A stretch of 64,000 nt of DNA from JBDWFY01 sp039976075 (GTDB lineage: Bacteria > Pseudomonadota > Alphaproteobacteria > Rhizobiales > Stappiaceae), in contig JBDWFY010000011.1 in assembly GCA_039976075.1 (NCBI GenBank), positions 310,001-374,000 on the forward strand, written 5' to 3'. Positions 1 through 8,372 of the stretch are shown here, in pieces (positions within the stretch are counted from its first letter, which is position 1; each line of letters begins with the position of its first letter). The position numbers and the translations under genes are program-made. Under the pieces are notes generated by a model, which saw only the letters and a list, made by a program, of their open reading frames with translations, was not told the DNA's origin and searched no databases.

Positions 1-49
1 CCCGAGCAACCAGTGCCCCGCCAACACCTAATAAAATACCGGTTGCCAT
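1..49 (-). CDS. 5' end of an unknown small membrane protein gene (cut by window edge)
   Basis: Only the first 16 codons are in the window, reading MATGILLGVGGALVAR on the minus strand. The ATG at 49-47 is preceded by CAGGAG about seven bases upstream, a good ribosome binding site, so I take it as a real start. The visible peptide is a glycine-rich hydrophobic segment, consistent with the first membrane helix of a small inner-membrane protein. Nothing more can be said about function. Confidence 0.5.
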   Translation of the reverse strand, partial: MATGILLGVGGALVAR

Positions 50-650
50 TACATTACTCCTGAGGTTTGTAAAATCAATACCGCACTCATAGAGTGTGGA
101 TGTTTATGATCTCTGTAAGAAGTTGGTTTAAGAATTCTGAACACCTCCTGACCTAGGATACCGTAGTTTGGACTGCCGCCAGTGCGGGCTAGCGGAAGAA
201 GGCAATCAAAGAAGGCAATCAAAGAAGGCTCGCAGATAATTGTCTCTTCCTCGCAATGACAGCCGTTTTCAAACGATTCCGTGTCGCATGAATGTTTCGG
301 TACAACATCGAGCCGAGCGGGCATGATCTGCAGTTCAGCTAGCTCGATGGAGGTGGCAAATGTACATTTGCCATCCCCCTACGAAAATCGATAGCTTGGC
401 AGACCCCTGCGACGCCTTATGGTTCGCACTCTTCGTTCCCTTGGTAAAAATCCCAGTTATGATACGGATAGAGTCGCGTTTAGCAGTGGTGGTGCGAAGG
501 GAAGTGGAGCGGGCATTCTGTGCATCTTTACAAGGTTGAAGGGCCTTATTTAAAGGGACGCCAGGAAATCGCAGCTTAAGGCAGTTTAGCGCGATCGGAG
601 TATCGTGAATCTGCACTAAGCCCGCCGACGCAGCAAATAGGGGACCGGGA
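50..650. other. Intergenic stretch with no convincing gene
   Basis: About 600 bases between the minus-strand gene at the left edge and the membrane protein at 651. Short open frames here have no recognisable domain and no good ribosome binding site. It contains a short tandem repeat at 198-230. The neighbouring sequence at about 231-262, read on the minus strand, has the TGTCATTGCGAGG phrase that is common in bacterial dispersed intergenic repeats. I see no tRNA or other structured RNA. Confidence 0.5.
198..230. repeat. Short tandem repeat, 13-bp unit, 2.5 copies
   Basis: The unit GAAGGCAATCAAA occurs at 198-210 and 211-223, and a third partial copy follows at 224-230. It lies in a non-coding stretch. 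Copy number could vary by slippage, but nothing in the sequence indicates a function. Confidence 0.75.
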
Positions 651-1634
651 ATGGGATGGGATTTCAACCTCAATAGCGCCATGGCGGCGATGGTCAAGAC
701 GGCGCCGTTTATTGTGCTCCGGATGCTGGTCTATTTCGGCATCGCCTTGCTGTATGTCTTTGCCGTTGGAACCGGGGGTGCGATCGGCTATGGGTTCACT
801 TCCTTCAGTGGTGGTGAAGGGTCTGGCAGTCTTTATGGCGGGATTATTGGCTTTGCCGGCGCATCGGGCATTCTTTACTGGATCCGGGAATATATTCTTT
901 ACATCGTCAAGGCCGGCCACATTGCCGTTTTGACCCGATATTATGACGGACAGGATTTTCCAGGCGGGCAGGGGCAGGTTTCCTATGCGAGTGATGTCGT
1001 CAAGGAACGGTTTGCCGAGGCCTCAACGCTGTTTGCGCTCGACCAACTGATCAAGGGTGTCGTGAAGTTTATTACCGGCACGCTCAGCACTGTGGCTGCT
1101 TTCCTGCCCATACCCGGTCTGCAGCATCTTGTCGGCATCGCCAACGGTGTGATCCGCATGTCGCTGACCTATGTGGATGAACTGATTCTGGCGCACAATA
1201 TTCGTATCGGGTCGACAAATCCGTGGGAAACAAGCTGCGATGCGCTGGTGCTTTATGCGCAAAATATCCGCACGATGATCCGCAACGCCGTGTGGTTAAG
1301 CTTGATGATGTGGGCGCTAACGCTGGTGATCTTCATTGTGCTTCTGGGGCCGGTCTTTGCCATCATGGCGATTTTTCCCGGCAATATCGGCTTTGTCGCC
1401 TTCATCATCACGTTCATTTTCGCCTGGGCCTTCAAGGCGGCACTGATCGAACCGATTGCGATCTTTGCGCTGATGCAGGTCTATTTCAAGACCATCGAAG
1501 GGCAGGTGCCGGACGAAGAATGGCGGGCAAAGCTCGAAGGCGCATCGAAGAAATTCCGTGAAATGAAAGACAAGGCGATGGCCTATGTGCCGGGTCACAA
1601 CGATGCTGGCGGGGAGGCGCGCGGAAGCGGGTAG
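651..1634 (+). CDS. Uncharacterised multi-pass membrane protein
   Basis: A 327-residue integral membrane protein that I do not recognise. Hydrophobic helices lie at about residues 20-47, 62-80, 135-160, 215-240 and 243-275. A glycine/serine-rich loop (about residues 51-62) separates the first two. The soluble C-terminal tail (about residues 285-327) is charged and rich in lysine and glutamate. The ATG at 651 follows a GGGGA-type ribosome binding site a few bases upstream. It stands alone on the plus strand, 108 bases before the NADH dehydrogenase gene, and neither neighbour suggests a role. No catalytic motif, transport signature or signal peptide is evident. Real gene: likely. Function: unknown. 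Confidence 0.75.
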   Translation: MGWDFNLNSAMAAMVKTAPFIVLRMLVYFGIALLYVFAVGTGGAIGYGFTSFSGGEGSGSLYGGIIGFAGASGILYWIREYILYIVKAGHIAVLTRYYDGQDFPGGQGQVSYASDVVKERFAEASTLFALDQLIKGVVKFITGTLSTVAAFLPIPGLQHLVGIANGVIRMSLTYVDELILAHNIRIGSTNPWETSCDALVLYAQNIRTMIRNAVWLSLMMWALTLVIFIVLLGPVFAIMAIFPGNIGFVAFIITFIFAWAFKAALIEPIAIFALMQVYFKTIEGQVPDEEWRAKLEGASKKFREMKDKAMAYVPGHNDAGGEARGSG

Positions 1635-1742
1635 ACTGTATCGGTCTCAGACGATAAGTGAATTTCGTGTTGGCTTTTCTTTACCGGCGACTAAATAGTC
1701 GGGATGCAACCAGCAGCGGGATTTGAGCAGGTGTCCAGCCAA

Positions 1743-3014
1743 ATGAATAGTCAGCGCGATGAGCGCCACCATGTCGTTGTCGTCGGTGGCGGATTTGGTG
1801 GCCTGCAGTGCATCAAATCCCTCAAGTCAGCCGATGTGCGGATCACGTTGATCGATCAGCGCAATCATCATCTGTTTCAGCCACTGCTTTACCAGGCCGC
1901 CACTACCATTCTTGCCCCTTCTGAAATCGCCTGGCCGCTGCGGCATGTGTTTCGGGATCGGCCGGATGTTACCACCTTGATGGCAGAGGTGACGGGCGTA
2001 GAGGCGGACAGGAATAGGGTCTGTCTGGCTGGCGGCACAAGCATTGATTACGACACGCTGGTGCTGGCCACCGGAGCGCGGCACTCTTACTTTGGCAATG
2101 ATGGCTGGGAAGAGCATGCGCCGGGCCTCAAGACGCTGGAGGATGCGACAGCTATCAGACGTAAAATTCTCTCAGCGTTTGAAGTTGCTGAAAAGTCCGA
2201 TGACCCGGCGATACAAAAGGCGCATCTGACCTTTGCCGTCATCGGGGCAGGACCCACCGGCGTGGAACTGGCGGGCATTATTGCCGAACTTGCCTATCGT
2301 ATACTGCCGCGTGAATTCCGCCGGGTTGATACCAAAAGCGCGCGCGTTTTGCTGATCGAAGCCGGTCCCAAAGTCTTGTCCGCTTATCCCGACAAGCTCT
2401 CCAGCTACGCCAAAGCATCGCTGGACAGGCTGGGTGTTGAGGTTCTGTCAGGAGAGCCGGTAACGGCGTGTCACGCCGATGCGGTTGTCGTCGGTGCTCA
2501 GACCATACCCTGTATGACCACGATCTGGGCGGCGGGCGTTCAGGCCTCGGCGGCTGCCAAATGGATCGGAACGGAGTGCGATCGGGCAGGCAGAGCCATG
2601 GTCAAACCCGACCTGACCGCCACCGGGCACCCGAACGTCTTTCTGATCGGTGACACGGCAGCGGTGAATGACAACAAAGGTGTTGCGGTGCCCGGTATCG
2701 CGCCTGCGGCCAAGCAAATGGGGAAATACACGGCGCGGGTCATTCGCCACCGGCTTGCTGGTACAAAACCACCCGCTCCCTTCGCCTATTTCCATTCAGG
2801 CAGCCTGGCAACCCTGGGGCGCCGCGCTGCCATCGCCGATTTTGGCAAGCTGAAACTGACAGGTCCCATCGCCTGGTGGGTTTGGGGCGTCGCTCATATC
2901 TTTTTTCTGATCGGCACGAAGAGCCGCATCTCCGTCGCGTGGAGTTGGCTGTGGTCTTATATGACCGGCCACAACAGCGCGCGATTGATTACCAACCCGG
3001 AAGATAAAAAGTAA
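1743..3014 (+). CDS. ndh: Type II NADH:quinone oxidoreductase (NDH-2)
   Basis: A 423-residue pyridine nucleotide-disulphide oxidoreductase family flavoprotein that would pass electrons from NADH to quinone without pumping protons, at the inner face of the cytoplasmic membrane. The FAD-binding VVVVGGGFGGLQ motif is at residues 10-21. A second dinucleotide motif, VIGAGPTGVELAG, lies near residue 165 and would bind NADH. The late GDTAAV motif contacts FAD. The PLLYQAATTIL segment and the hydrophobic C-terminal helix (about residues 375-405) are typical of membrane-attached NDH-2. An in-frame ATG lies at 1704, but the family N-terminus fits the ATG at 1743. It has no operon partner. Confidence 0.9.
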   Translation: MNSQRDERHHVVVVGGGFGGLQCIKSLKSADVRITLIDQRNHHLFQPLLYQAATTILAPSEIAWPLRHVFRDRPDVTTLMAEVTGVEADRNRVCLAGGTSIDYDTLVLATGARHSYFGNDGWEEHAPGLKTLEDATAIRRKILSAFEVAEKSDDPAIQKAHLTFAVIGAGPTGVELAGIIAELAYRILPREFRRVDTKSARVLLIEAGPKVLSAYPDKLSSYAKASLDRLGVEVLSGEPVTACHADAVVVGAQTIPCMTTIWAAGVQASAAAKWIGTECDRAGRAMVKPDLTATGHPNVFLIGDTAAVNDNKGVAVPGIAPAAKQMGKYTARVIRHRLAGTKPPAPFAYFHSGSLATLGRRAAIADFGKLKLTGPIAWWVWGVAHIFFLIGTKSRISVAWSWLWSYMTGHNSARLITNPEDKK

Positions 3015-3235
3015 AGCCGCAGATTCTGATCAGCTGGAAACGGATCGGCGGGAGCGGGGAGGGCACCGTGCACCCGAAACAGTGGTTATGCGTTGGCCGC
3101 CGAAGGCCCGACAGTTGACCTTCTGCAATTGAATACGCATAGTAAGTGAAGAAGAGGAGTGTTCCGAAAGTGATCAAATAAGAACCAGAATTTCACGGCC
3201 CTTTGGCCTGTTGGTACTTATACACGGAGCACAAA

Positions 3236-3763
3236 ATGCATCCCATAATCTATGATGTGGCTGTATCCCTGGACGGCTATATTTCCGGTCCTGGCGGGGA
3301 TATCTCAGGTTTTGCCCATGACGGTCCTGTGGTGGACGACTACAACGCGCGCATGGCGGACTATGCCGTCGCGATCATGGGCCGGTCAACCTACGAATTT
3401 GGCTATCAATTCGGCCTGGAGGCCGGGCAGAATCCGTATCGCCATATGAAGACATTTGTGTTTTCAAAAACGCTTCAATGTCCTGTGAATAGCGAAATTA
3501 CGGTGGTTCGCTCACCGGGTGCAATGAATTTGCAACAACTGAAGGAAACGTCCCAGGGGCCGATCTACCTGTGCGGCGGTGGCGCATTCGCAGGTTCACT
3601 GTTGTCGGATGGCCTGATCGATCAGCTTCGATTGAAACGCGCACCGATCATTCTGGGGGGCGGCGTTCGGTTATGCGGACACCATCCGGTATGTGCACGG
3701 CCGGTGCCGATGAAGACGAAGGTTTATGACAACGGATATGTTTTCCAGGAGTTTCAACTCTAG
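3236..3763 (+). CDS. Dihydrofolate reductase-fold (RibD C-terminal) family protein
   Basis: A 175-residue protein of the RibD C-terminal/DHFR-like family, probably an NADPH-dependent reductase of unknown substrate. The opening VAVSLDGYISGPGGD, the AIMGRSTYEFG segment and the IYLCGGGAFAGSLL glycine-rich nucleotide loop are family hallmarks. The ATG at 3236 begins the conserved domain, so I prefer it over the in-frame start 33 bases upstream. The stretch GGGVRLCGHHPVCARPVPM near the C-terminus looks slightly unlike the family, where GGGVRLFG is usual. The frame nevertheless stays open through the conserved TKVYDNGYVFQEF ending. It is a single gene with no informative neighbours. Confidence 0.8.
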   Translation: MHPIIYDVAVSLDGYISGPGGDISGFAHDGPVVDDYNARMADYAVAIMGRSTYEFGYQFGLEAGQNPYRHMKTFVFSKTLQCPVNSEITVVRSPGAMNLQQLKETSQGPIYLCGGGAFAGSLLSDGLIDQLRLKRAPIILGGGVRLCGHHPVCARPVPMKTKVYDNGYVFQEFQL

Positions 3764-4075
3764 CGTTTCCGAAGTGCATGCGAGTGCGCGCCGGTAAAAC
3801 CGAGCCACCTTTCCATAGCGTGCAAAAACATAAAGGCTCTCAGTCATTCTCGCGGTTCCACGATCGGGAGAATGACTGGGGGCACTCAACCGAATGCTGT
3901 CGATGGTGTGACACTCACCGACGCATAATGAACGGGCATCATGGCCAGGTCGGCTTGCCCGCACCAGCGACCTGTCTGTTCTTGTGTTGCATCCCCCTTG
4001 AAAAGACGGCTATCTTCACCATTCGATCCAGCGCCAAGCGCCGACAATTCCGGTTGTTTTCAAGGAAATCGCATC
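3764..4075. other. Intergenic region upstream of the MFS gene
   Basis: About 310 bases without a convincing gene. The one clear structure is the inverted repeat at 3841-3878. No tRNA or riboswitch-like fold was recognised by eye. Confidence 0.45.
3841..3878. repeat. Perfect 11-bp inverted repeat (stem-loop)
   Basis: CAGTCATTCTC at 3841-3851 is the exact reverse complement of GAGAATGACTG at 3868-3878, with a 16-base loop. No T-run follows on either side, so it is not a canonical intrinsic terminator. It lies 77 bases after the DHFR-family stop codon and could be a transcript 3'-end structure. Confidence 0.6.
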
Positions 4076-5242
4076 ATGCAAAACCGCTGGATCATTCTGC
4101 TGGTTTTGTTCTTTGCTCGAACCGCGATGGCCTTCCAGTTCCAGTCAGTCGCTGCGCTATCGCCCCTGATGGTCGACTCGCTTGCCGTGAGTCTCGTCGA
4201 TATCGGCCTGCTGATCGGCTTGTATCTGGGACCGGGCATCATAGTTGCCACTCTTGGAGGGACGGTGGCGTCCTGGATCGGAGATCGGCGCACCGTTTTT
4301 ATCAGTCTCCTTCTAATGGTTGCGGGAAGCGTTCTGGTCGCTCAGGCTTCAACGCTCAACTGGCTTTTGGCCGGGCGTATCCTGTCAGGTATTGGCGGCG
4401 TTGTCGTCAATGTCGTGATGACCAAGATGGTGATTGACTGGTTCGCAGGTCGCAACATTGCCACGGCGATGGCGATCTTTATCAGTTCGTGGCCGTTGGG
4501 GATTGCGCTGGCCCTGCTGGTTCTGCCCGGACTTGCAGGCTTCGGCGGGCTGTGGCTGGCATGGACAGGGGTGACGATCGTGACGGCGGTGGCACTTGTG
4601 CTGTTTGGAGCCCTCTATCGCACGCCGCCGGGCGCAGAGACACGTGCTGCAGGTCTGAAAGCAGCTGCATTGCCGTGGGTGCCGTTGATCATGGCAGCGC
4701 TGGTCTGGGCACTGTACAATACCGGATTGGCAATGATTTTCGGCTTTGGCCCGATCATGCTGGCCGAGCGCGGATTGAGTGCTGCATCGGCGAGCTCTGC
4801 GACCAGCCTGTTTATGTTCGCAATTGGTGTTGCAGCGCCGCTGGGCGGCTGGATGGCGGACCGGACAGGGTACCGGGACACCTTCATCATCATCAGCCTG
4901 GTTGCAGCAATTATCCTGTTTCCCGCGATGCTGTATTTATCGGTATCTTATGCCTGGCTGGCTTTTGGTGTCGCCGGTTTCATTGTCGGTCTCGCACCGG
5001 GTCCCATTGTCAGCCTGCCGTCGCTGATATTGTTACCGCAGGCACGCGCGTTCGGTATGGGAATTTACTATTCCCTCTATTACTCCCTGATGATGGCAGT
5101 CCCTCCGGCGGCGGGGATGATTGCCGATTATCTCTCAAGCGTAGATGTGGCTTTCCTATTGTCGGCAGCCATGATGATTGGCGCCGTTGTAGCGCTGTTT
5201 TTCTATCGCCGGACCGCAATCAAGCCAACGGGAGAAGCCTGA
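4076..5242 (+). CDS. Major facilitator superfamily transporter
   Basis: A 388-residue MFS permease with about twelve hydrophobic segments. The family loop between helices 2 and 3 is visible as GDRRTVF near residue 67. The equivalent in the second half, GGWMADRTGYRDTF, is near residue 258. The long frame opens at 3941, but the hydrophobic N-terminus starts at the ATG at 4076 (MQNRWIILLVLFFART), so I use that. It resembles CynX/NNP-like MFS members in length, but the substrate cannot be told from sequence. It converges on the ATP-grasp/amidinotransferase pair, with 64 bases between stop codons. It could export or import a compound of that pathway, but being convergent it is not in the same operon. 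Confidence 0.85.
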   Translation: MQNRWIILLVLFFARTAMAFQFQSVAALSPLMVDSLAVSLVDIGLLIGLYLGPGIIVATLGGTVASWIGDRRTVFISLLLMVAGSVLVAQASTLNWLLAGRILSGIGGVVVNVVMTKMVIDWFAGRNIATAMAIFISSWPLGIALALLVLPGLAGFGGLWLAWTGVTIVTAVALVLFGALYRTPPGAETRAAGLKAAALPWVPLIMAALVWALYNTGLAMIFGFGPIMLAERGLSAASASSATSLFMFAIGVAAPLGGWMADRTGYRDTFIIISLVAAIILFPAMLYLSVSYAWLAFGVAGFIVGLAPGPIVSLPSLILLPQARAFGMGIYYSLYYSLMMAVPPAAGMIADYLSSVDVAFLLSAAMMIGAVVALFFYRRTAIKPTGEA

Positions 5243-5306
5243 TTTTCCGGAATTGGGCTGGGGCCGACGCTTTTTTGTCTTCGCAGGAAAGCAAGAAATT
5301 CAGAAC

Positions 5307-6680
5307 CTAAACCGACGTCGGCCCGGTGCGTTCCGGTGCTCTCGTGAGCTCCAGTTTCATTCCCGACAAAAAGCGGTCCAGCTGCTTCTTGGCGGCTGTT
5401 TGGTCGTCGCCGAATGCTTCGACCAGGGCGATGCAATCATAGGCGCCTTCCGGGCCTGCCACCGTGTCTCCCTGATGCTTTAGCACTGTGACTGAGCCGT
5501 GGCGTATCAGGCCCGGCCAGTCTGGGATGGTGAAGCGTGCGATCGTGGAAGGTGAGGGCGCCAGGATGAAATGTATCAGAGCGGCTCCAGCGCCGGATTG
5601 TCTGGGGTGCGTATCGATTGGGATACCGGCGGCGATTTTCAGTGTTTCTTCCACCATGTCCACGCCCCAGCACACTGTAATCAACGGTAGAACGAGTGCA
5701 TTGTCGATACGAGCGTTGATCTCATAAAGTTGCGGTCCGTTTTCAGTCATCACCGCATCAAGGATCACCGGCCCGTTGCTCAACCCGAATGCCGCGACAA
5801 CTTCTTGCGCCAGGGTGCGGAACTGCTGAGTGTCCTCTGCGCCGAGCTTGCTGGGGAAGCAGAGCGTGGAATACCGATGATCGTGTTTTGAAACGCATCG
5901 CCCATCTGCCATGGCAAAAAATCGGATGTCTCCATTCTGGACCAGCAATTCGATTGTTACGCGTCCTAGACAATCCGCATCGAGCCGTTTTGCCGGAGAC
6001 AGATACTCTTCAATGAGAAAATTGGCGCGATCATCGCTGAACGATCCCAGGATGGCACTGCGAAATTCTGCTGGGACAACGTGCTTGATTTCATGAAGTG
6101 CATCATCGAAGGCAGCAACAATGTCACTGGTGCGGTCGATGCGCCGTGTGGCTACCGAGCCTGCACCTTCAGCTGTCTTTAAAAATGCAGGGACGGGAAA
6201 ACTATCTGCGATCTCATGCGCGGAGTCGCGGCTCTCCAATTGAGCGAACTGCGGGACTGGGAGGTCGTTTTCTTTCAGAATTTCCCGCATCCGGTGTTTG
6301 TCTCTGGCTGCATGGCTGCCTGTCACACTGTGGCCGGGAAACCCGAGGTCTCTTTGTAGCCGGCTGGTAATTTCGGTCCGCTCTTCGGCGAATGTGACAA
6401 TCCCCTCGAGCGGTGTTGCAGCGTGAAATCGTTCGACTTCTTGCCGGCAGGCCGCATAGTCGGTGATATCAGCGAGCAGTAATACATCCGCTTCGTACGC
6501 AACGCGTGAGTCTTCGGTGTCCAGAAGAACAATCTCGATACCCAGTTCCCTGGCATGCCTGACCTGTTGCACCAGACGTTCGCCCACAGCATCGCCCCCG
6601 GCACCCACGATAAGAATGCGTTTGCCGGATAGAATGCTACGTCTTGCAGCGATCTGGTTTGCCGACGTTTGAGGGTCCAT
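5307..6680 (-). CDS. ATP-grasp domain ligase (carboxylate-amine ligase type)
   Basis: A 457-residue ATP-grasp enzyme. An N-terminal Rossmann-like pre-ATP-grasp part begins with GKRILIVGAGGDAVGERL. The ATP-grasp core follows (RDKHRMREILKENDLPVP at about residue 128, then FLKTAEGAGS and FLIEEYL), and the Mg/ATP site LYEINARIDN is near residue 344. Such enzymes activate a carboxylate as acyl phosphate and join it to an amine, as in L-amino acid ligases. The ATG at 6680 shares its A with the TGA of the upstream amidinotransferase, so the two are translationally coupled. The frame is open further upstream inside that gene, which I discount. Substrates are not predictable. A role in joining a guanidino acid to an amino acid or amine is inference. 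Confidence 0.8.
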   Translation of the reverse strand: MDPQTSANQIAARRSILSGKRILIVGAGGDAVGERLVQQVRHARELGIEIVLLDTEDSRVAYEADVLLLADITDYAACRQEVERFHAATPLEGIVTFAEERTEITSRLQRDLGFPGHSVTGSHAARDKHRMREILKENDLPVPQFAQLESRDSAHEIADSFPVPAFLKTAEGAGSVATRRIDRTSDIVAAFDDALHEIKHVVPAEFRSAILGSFSDDRANFLIEEYLSPAKRLDADCLGRVTIELLVQNGDIRFFAMADGRCVSKHDHRYSTLCFPSKLGAEDTQQFRTLAQEVVAAFGLSNGPVILDAVMTENGPQLYEINARIDNALVLPLITVCWGVDMVEETLKIAAGIPIDTHPRQSGAGAALIHFILAPSPSTIARFTIPDWPGLIRHGSVTVLKHQGDTVAGPEGAYDCIALVEAFGDDQTAAKKQLDRFLSGMKLELTRAPERTGPTSV

Positions 6681-7819
6681 CACCAATATGACTCCAGGTT
6701 GCCGCGGCGACGCACATCCATCGTCACACAATGGAACCCGCCGCCGAGTTGCCGCCCATGACGCAGCCTGAGCGGCAGGACATCGATGCCCGCACCTTCG
6801 AGCATTTTGATGAGCGCCGTCTGATGCTGGTCAACAACGGCCAGCGTCGGTGAAATCATCAGCGTATTCATGCCGAACCATTTTGACGCCATTGGCGTTA
6901 GATCGCTATAGCTGGGTTCAGCCATCTCCGGTGCGTATAACACATCCCACGATTTTAATGGCTCGGGCATATTGTCCTCATTGACCCTTTCCGGGTTTGC
7001 CAGCAGCAAACCGGGGCGCAGCAAGACCAGTGTAGTATCGATATGGGCCGATGAATAAAGATTGCGGCAGGCATGGACCCGATAGTCCGAACCGAGTGTC
7101 GATTGCAGCCATTTGCATCCAAGCTCATTGCCGGAATCCGAAACGAGATAGAACAGATCACGCCCTGCTTTGATCACGTTTGCCGCGTCAAACAGCGGTT
7201 CCGTGTTGTTAATCGCCGATCCTGGGACGCCGGTAAAATTGTAAACTTCATCGCGCAGCGCCGGGCGGGGAGCGGATATCCAGCGCGCACCCTTTTCCAG
7301 ATACTCAACCAGGATATCCTTGTATGCCCAGGGCTCAAAGAAGCGTGAGCGAAACACATTCGGTGTTTCGATGATTGCATCGCCGATTGACAACAACACA
7401 TCGCGTGGACAGTACGTGAAGAAATAGCCGCTTTCCCACAACGGCGTCTGCACTGTATCCCGGAACTCGATGGGAGTGGGGCGGCGGACGCGGATACCCA
7501 GATAGGCCAGCTCCGCTACGAAGATCGCCAGATCCTCTTCCGTTTCTTCTATGATCCGGTCAGGAAACCGCATTTCGCCCGTATCATTGTAAAGGTCCGG
7601 TGTCGCCTGGGAAAGTGCATCGATGCCTCGGTCTTTAGGCAGTTGTGCAAAGGCCGCGGTTCCCACGATGATCTCTTCCAGCGGGTCCCATTCGTTATGA
7701 GCGTTGACGATGTTCAAAGACTGGGGCGAACAGTTATCCTGTCCGGGTGCGAGGTCGTCGGCGGTGCGAAATAAGCCGTCTTTGAACGTGTCGGATTTGA
7801 CTTCACGGAGAGCCATCAT
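6680..7819 (-). CDS. Amidinotransferase (glycine amidinotransferase-like)
   Basis: A 379-residue member of the L-arginine amidinotransferase family (the AGAT, StrB and SxtG type), which moves the amidino group of arginine to an amine. The early segment NEWDPLEEIIVG, the EPLFDAANVIKAG motif with its aspartate, the SSAHIDTTLVLLRPG motif with the catalytic histidine, and GGGFHCVTMDVRR with the nucleophilic cysteine near the C-terminus are all intact. Two adjacent ATGs at 7819 and 7816 follow AAAGGG seven bases upstream. The frame also opens at 7879, but the family-like N-terminus starts later. It is the first gene of a two-gene unit with the ATP-grasp ligase. The acceptor amine is unknown. Confidence 0.85.
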   Translation of the reverse strand: MMALREVKSDTFKDGLFRTADDLAPGQDNCSPQSLNIVNAHNEWDPLEEIIVGTAAFAQLPKDRGIDALSQATPDLYNDTGEMRFPDRIIEETEEDLAIFVAELAYLGIRVRRPTPIEFRDTVQTPLWESGYFFTYCPRDVLLSIGDAIIETPNVFRSRFFEPWAYKDILVEYLEKGARWISAPRPALRDEVYNFTGVPGSAINNTEPLFDAANVIKAGRDLFYLVSDSGNELGCKWLQSTLGSDYRVHACRNLYSSAHIDTTLVLLRPGLLLANPERVNEDNMPEPLKSWDVLYAPEMAEPSYSDLTPMASKWFGMNTLMISPTLAVVDQHQTALIKMLEGAGIDVLPLRLRHGRQLGGGFHCVTMDVRRRGNLESYW

Positions 7820-7924
7820 ATTGCATCCCTTTGTTGTTTGTCTCCAAATTTGAGATGGCGATTGGCAGACTTCCCACAAGGGAATTCAGGCAAATATTAC
7901 AAAGATTTAAGGAAGGGATGGAGC

Positions 7925-8077
7925 ATGAACGCGAAGCGGTTGCCGGTCCTTGGAAACCTTTCCGAGCGTGAGTTGTCGCTCGGCCACTGCTTAGGCGACA
8001 CTTTCTTCTGGCACCTTCTGACCGGAAAATCGCCGATCATTTTTTCACGAGGTGCTGAGGTCCACCGTTCTGTCTAA
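7925..8077 (+). CDS. Possible 50-residue protein
   Basis: A small open frame on the plus strand, divergent from the amidinotransferase and converging on the cold-shock gene. The ATG at 7925 is preceded by AAGGAAGGG with about seven bases between, an unusually good ribosome binding site for intergenic sequence. The peptide (MNAKRLPVLGNLSERELSLG at the start) has no domain or signal that I recognise. It could be a chance frame. I list it because of the ribosome binding site. Confidence 0.25.
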   Translation: MNAKRLPVLGNLSERELSLGHCLGDTFFWHLLTGKSPIIFSRGAEVHRSV

Positions 8078-8082
8078 CGTGT

Positions 8083-8116
8083 AAAAAAAACGGCAACGCA
8101 AAAGCATCGCCGTTTC
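8083..8116 (-). terminator. Intrinsic terminator of the cold-shock gene
   Basis: On the minus strand the sequence reads AACGGC-G-ATGC, a short loop, then GC-rich complement ending GCCGTT, followed by eight Ts (the A-run at 8083-8090 on the plus strand). It begins about 50 bases after the stop codon of the cold-shock gene. This is a textbook rho-independent terminator. Confidence 0.85.
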
Positions 8117-8162
8117 AATTCATTCAAATCGGTTGTCGCTTACCCGGTTGCCGTGATGGCAA

Positions 8163-8372
8163 TCAGGCGAGTGACAATGTTGATACTGCAGTTTTGCCGC
8201 TGCGAGAATCAACTTCGGTTTCAAAAGAGACTTTGTCACCTTCAGTGATGCTGCCGATTCCGGCTCTTTCCAGAGCGGTCGCATGGACGAAAACGTCCTT
8301 CGAACCATCGTCAGGCTGAATGAATCCAAAGCCTTTTTGGCTGTTGTAGAATTTTACGGTTCCGGTGGTCAT
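8163..8372 (-). CDS. csp: Cold-shock domain protein (CspA family)
   Basis: A 69-residue single cold-shock domain protein that binds single-stranded RNA and DNA and acts as an RNA chaperone. The whole family pattern is present: TGTVKFYNSQKGFGFIQP with the RNP1 motif KGFGFI, and VFVHATAL for RNP2. Length matches CspA homologues. The ATG at 8372 follows AAAGGAA seven bases upstream. The upstream non-coding region is long (about 450 bases), in keeping with long regulated leaders known for csp genes, though I could not identify a specific cold-box. It is a single gene with its own intrinsic terminator. Confidence 0.95.
   Translation of the reverse strand: MTTGTVKFYNSQKGFGFIQPDDGSKDVFVHATALERAGIGSITEGDKVSFETEVDSRSGKTAVSTLSLA

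Noticed and set aside
3640..3763. Possible compensated frameshift near the end of the DHFR-family gene
   Set aside because: The GGGVRLCGHHPVCARPVPM stretch looks unlike the family, but the frame is open and the conserved ending follows in the same frame, so a frameshift is not needed.
3778..5310. Plus-strand open frames of 219 and 273 codons overlapping the MFS gene in another frame
   Set aside because: They are cysteine-, arginine- and serine-rich shadow frames of a convincing membrane transporter.
5261..5324. Inverted repeat GGGCCGACG/CGTCGGCCC between the MFS and ATP-grasp genes
   Set aside because: The arms are 46 bases apart, and one arm lies inside the ATP-grasp coding sequence. Without a T-run it could be chance.
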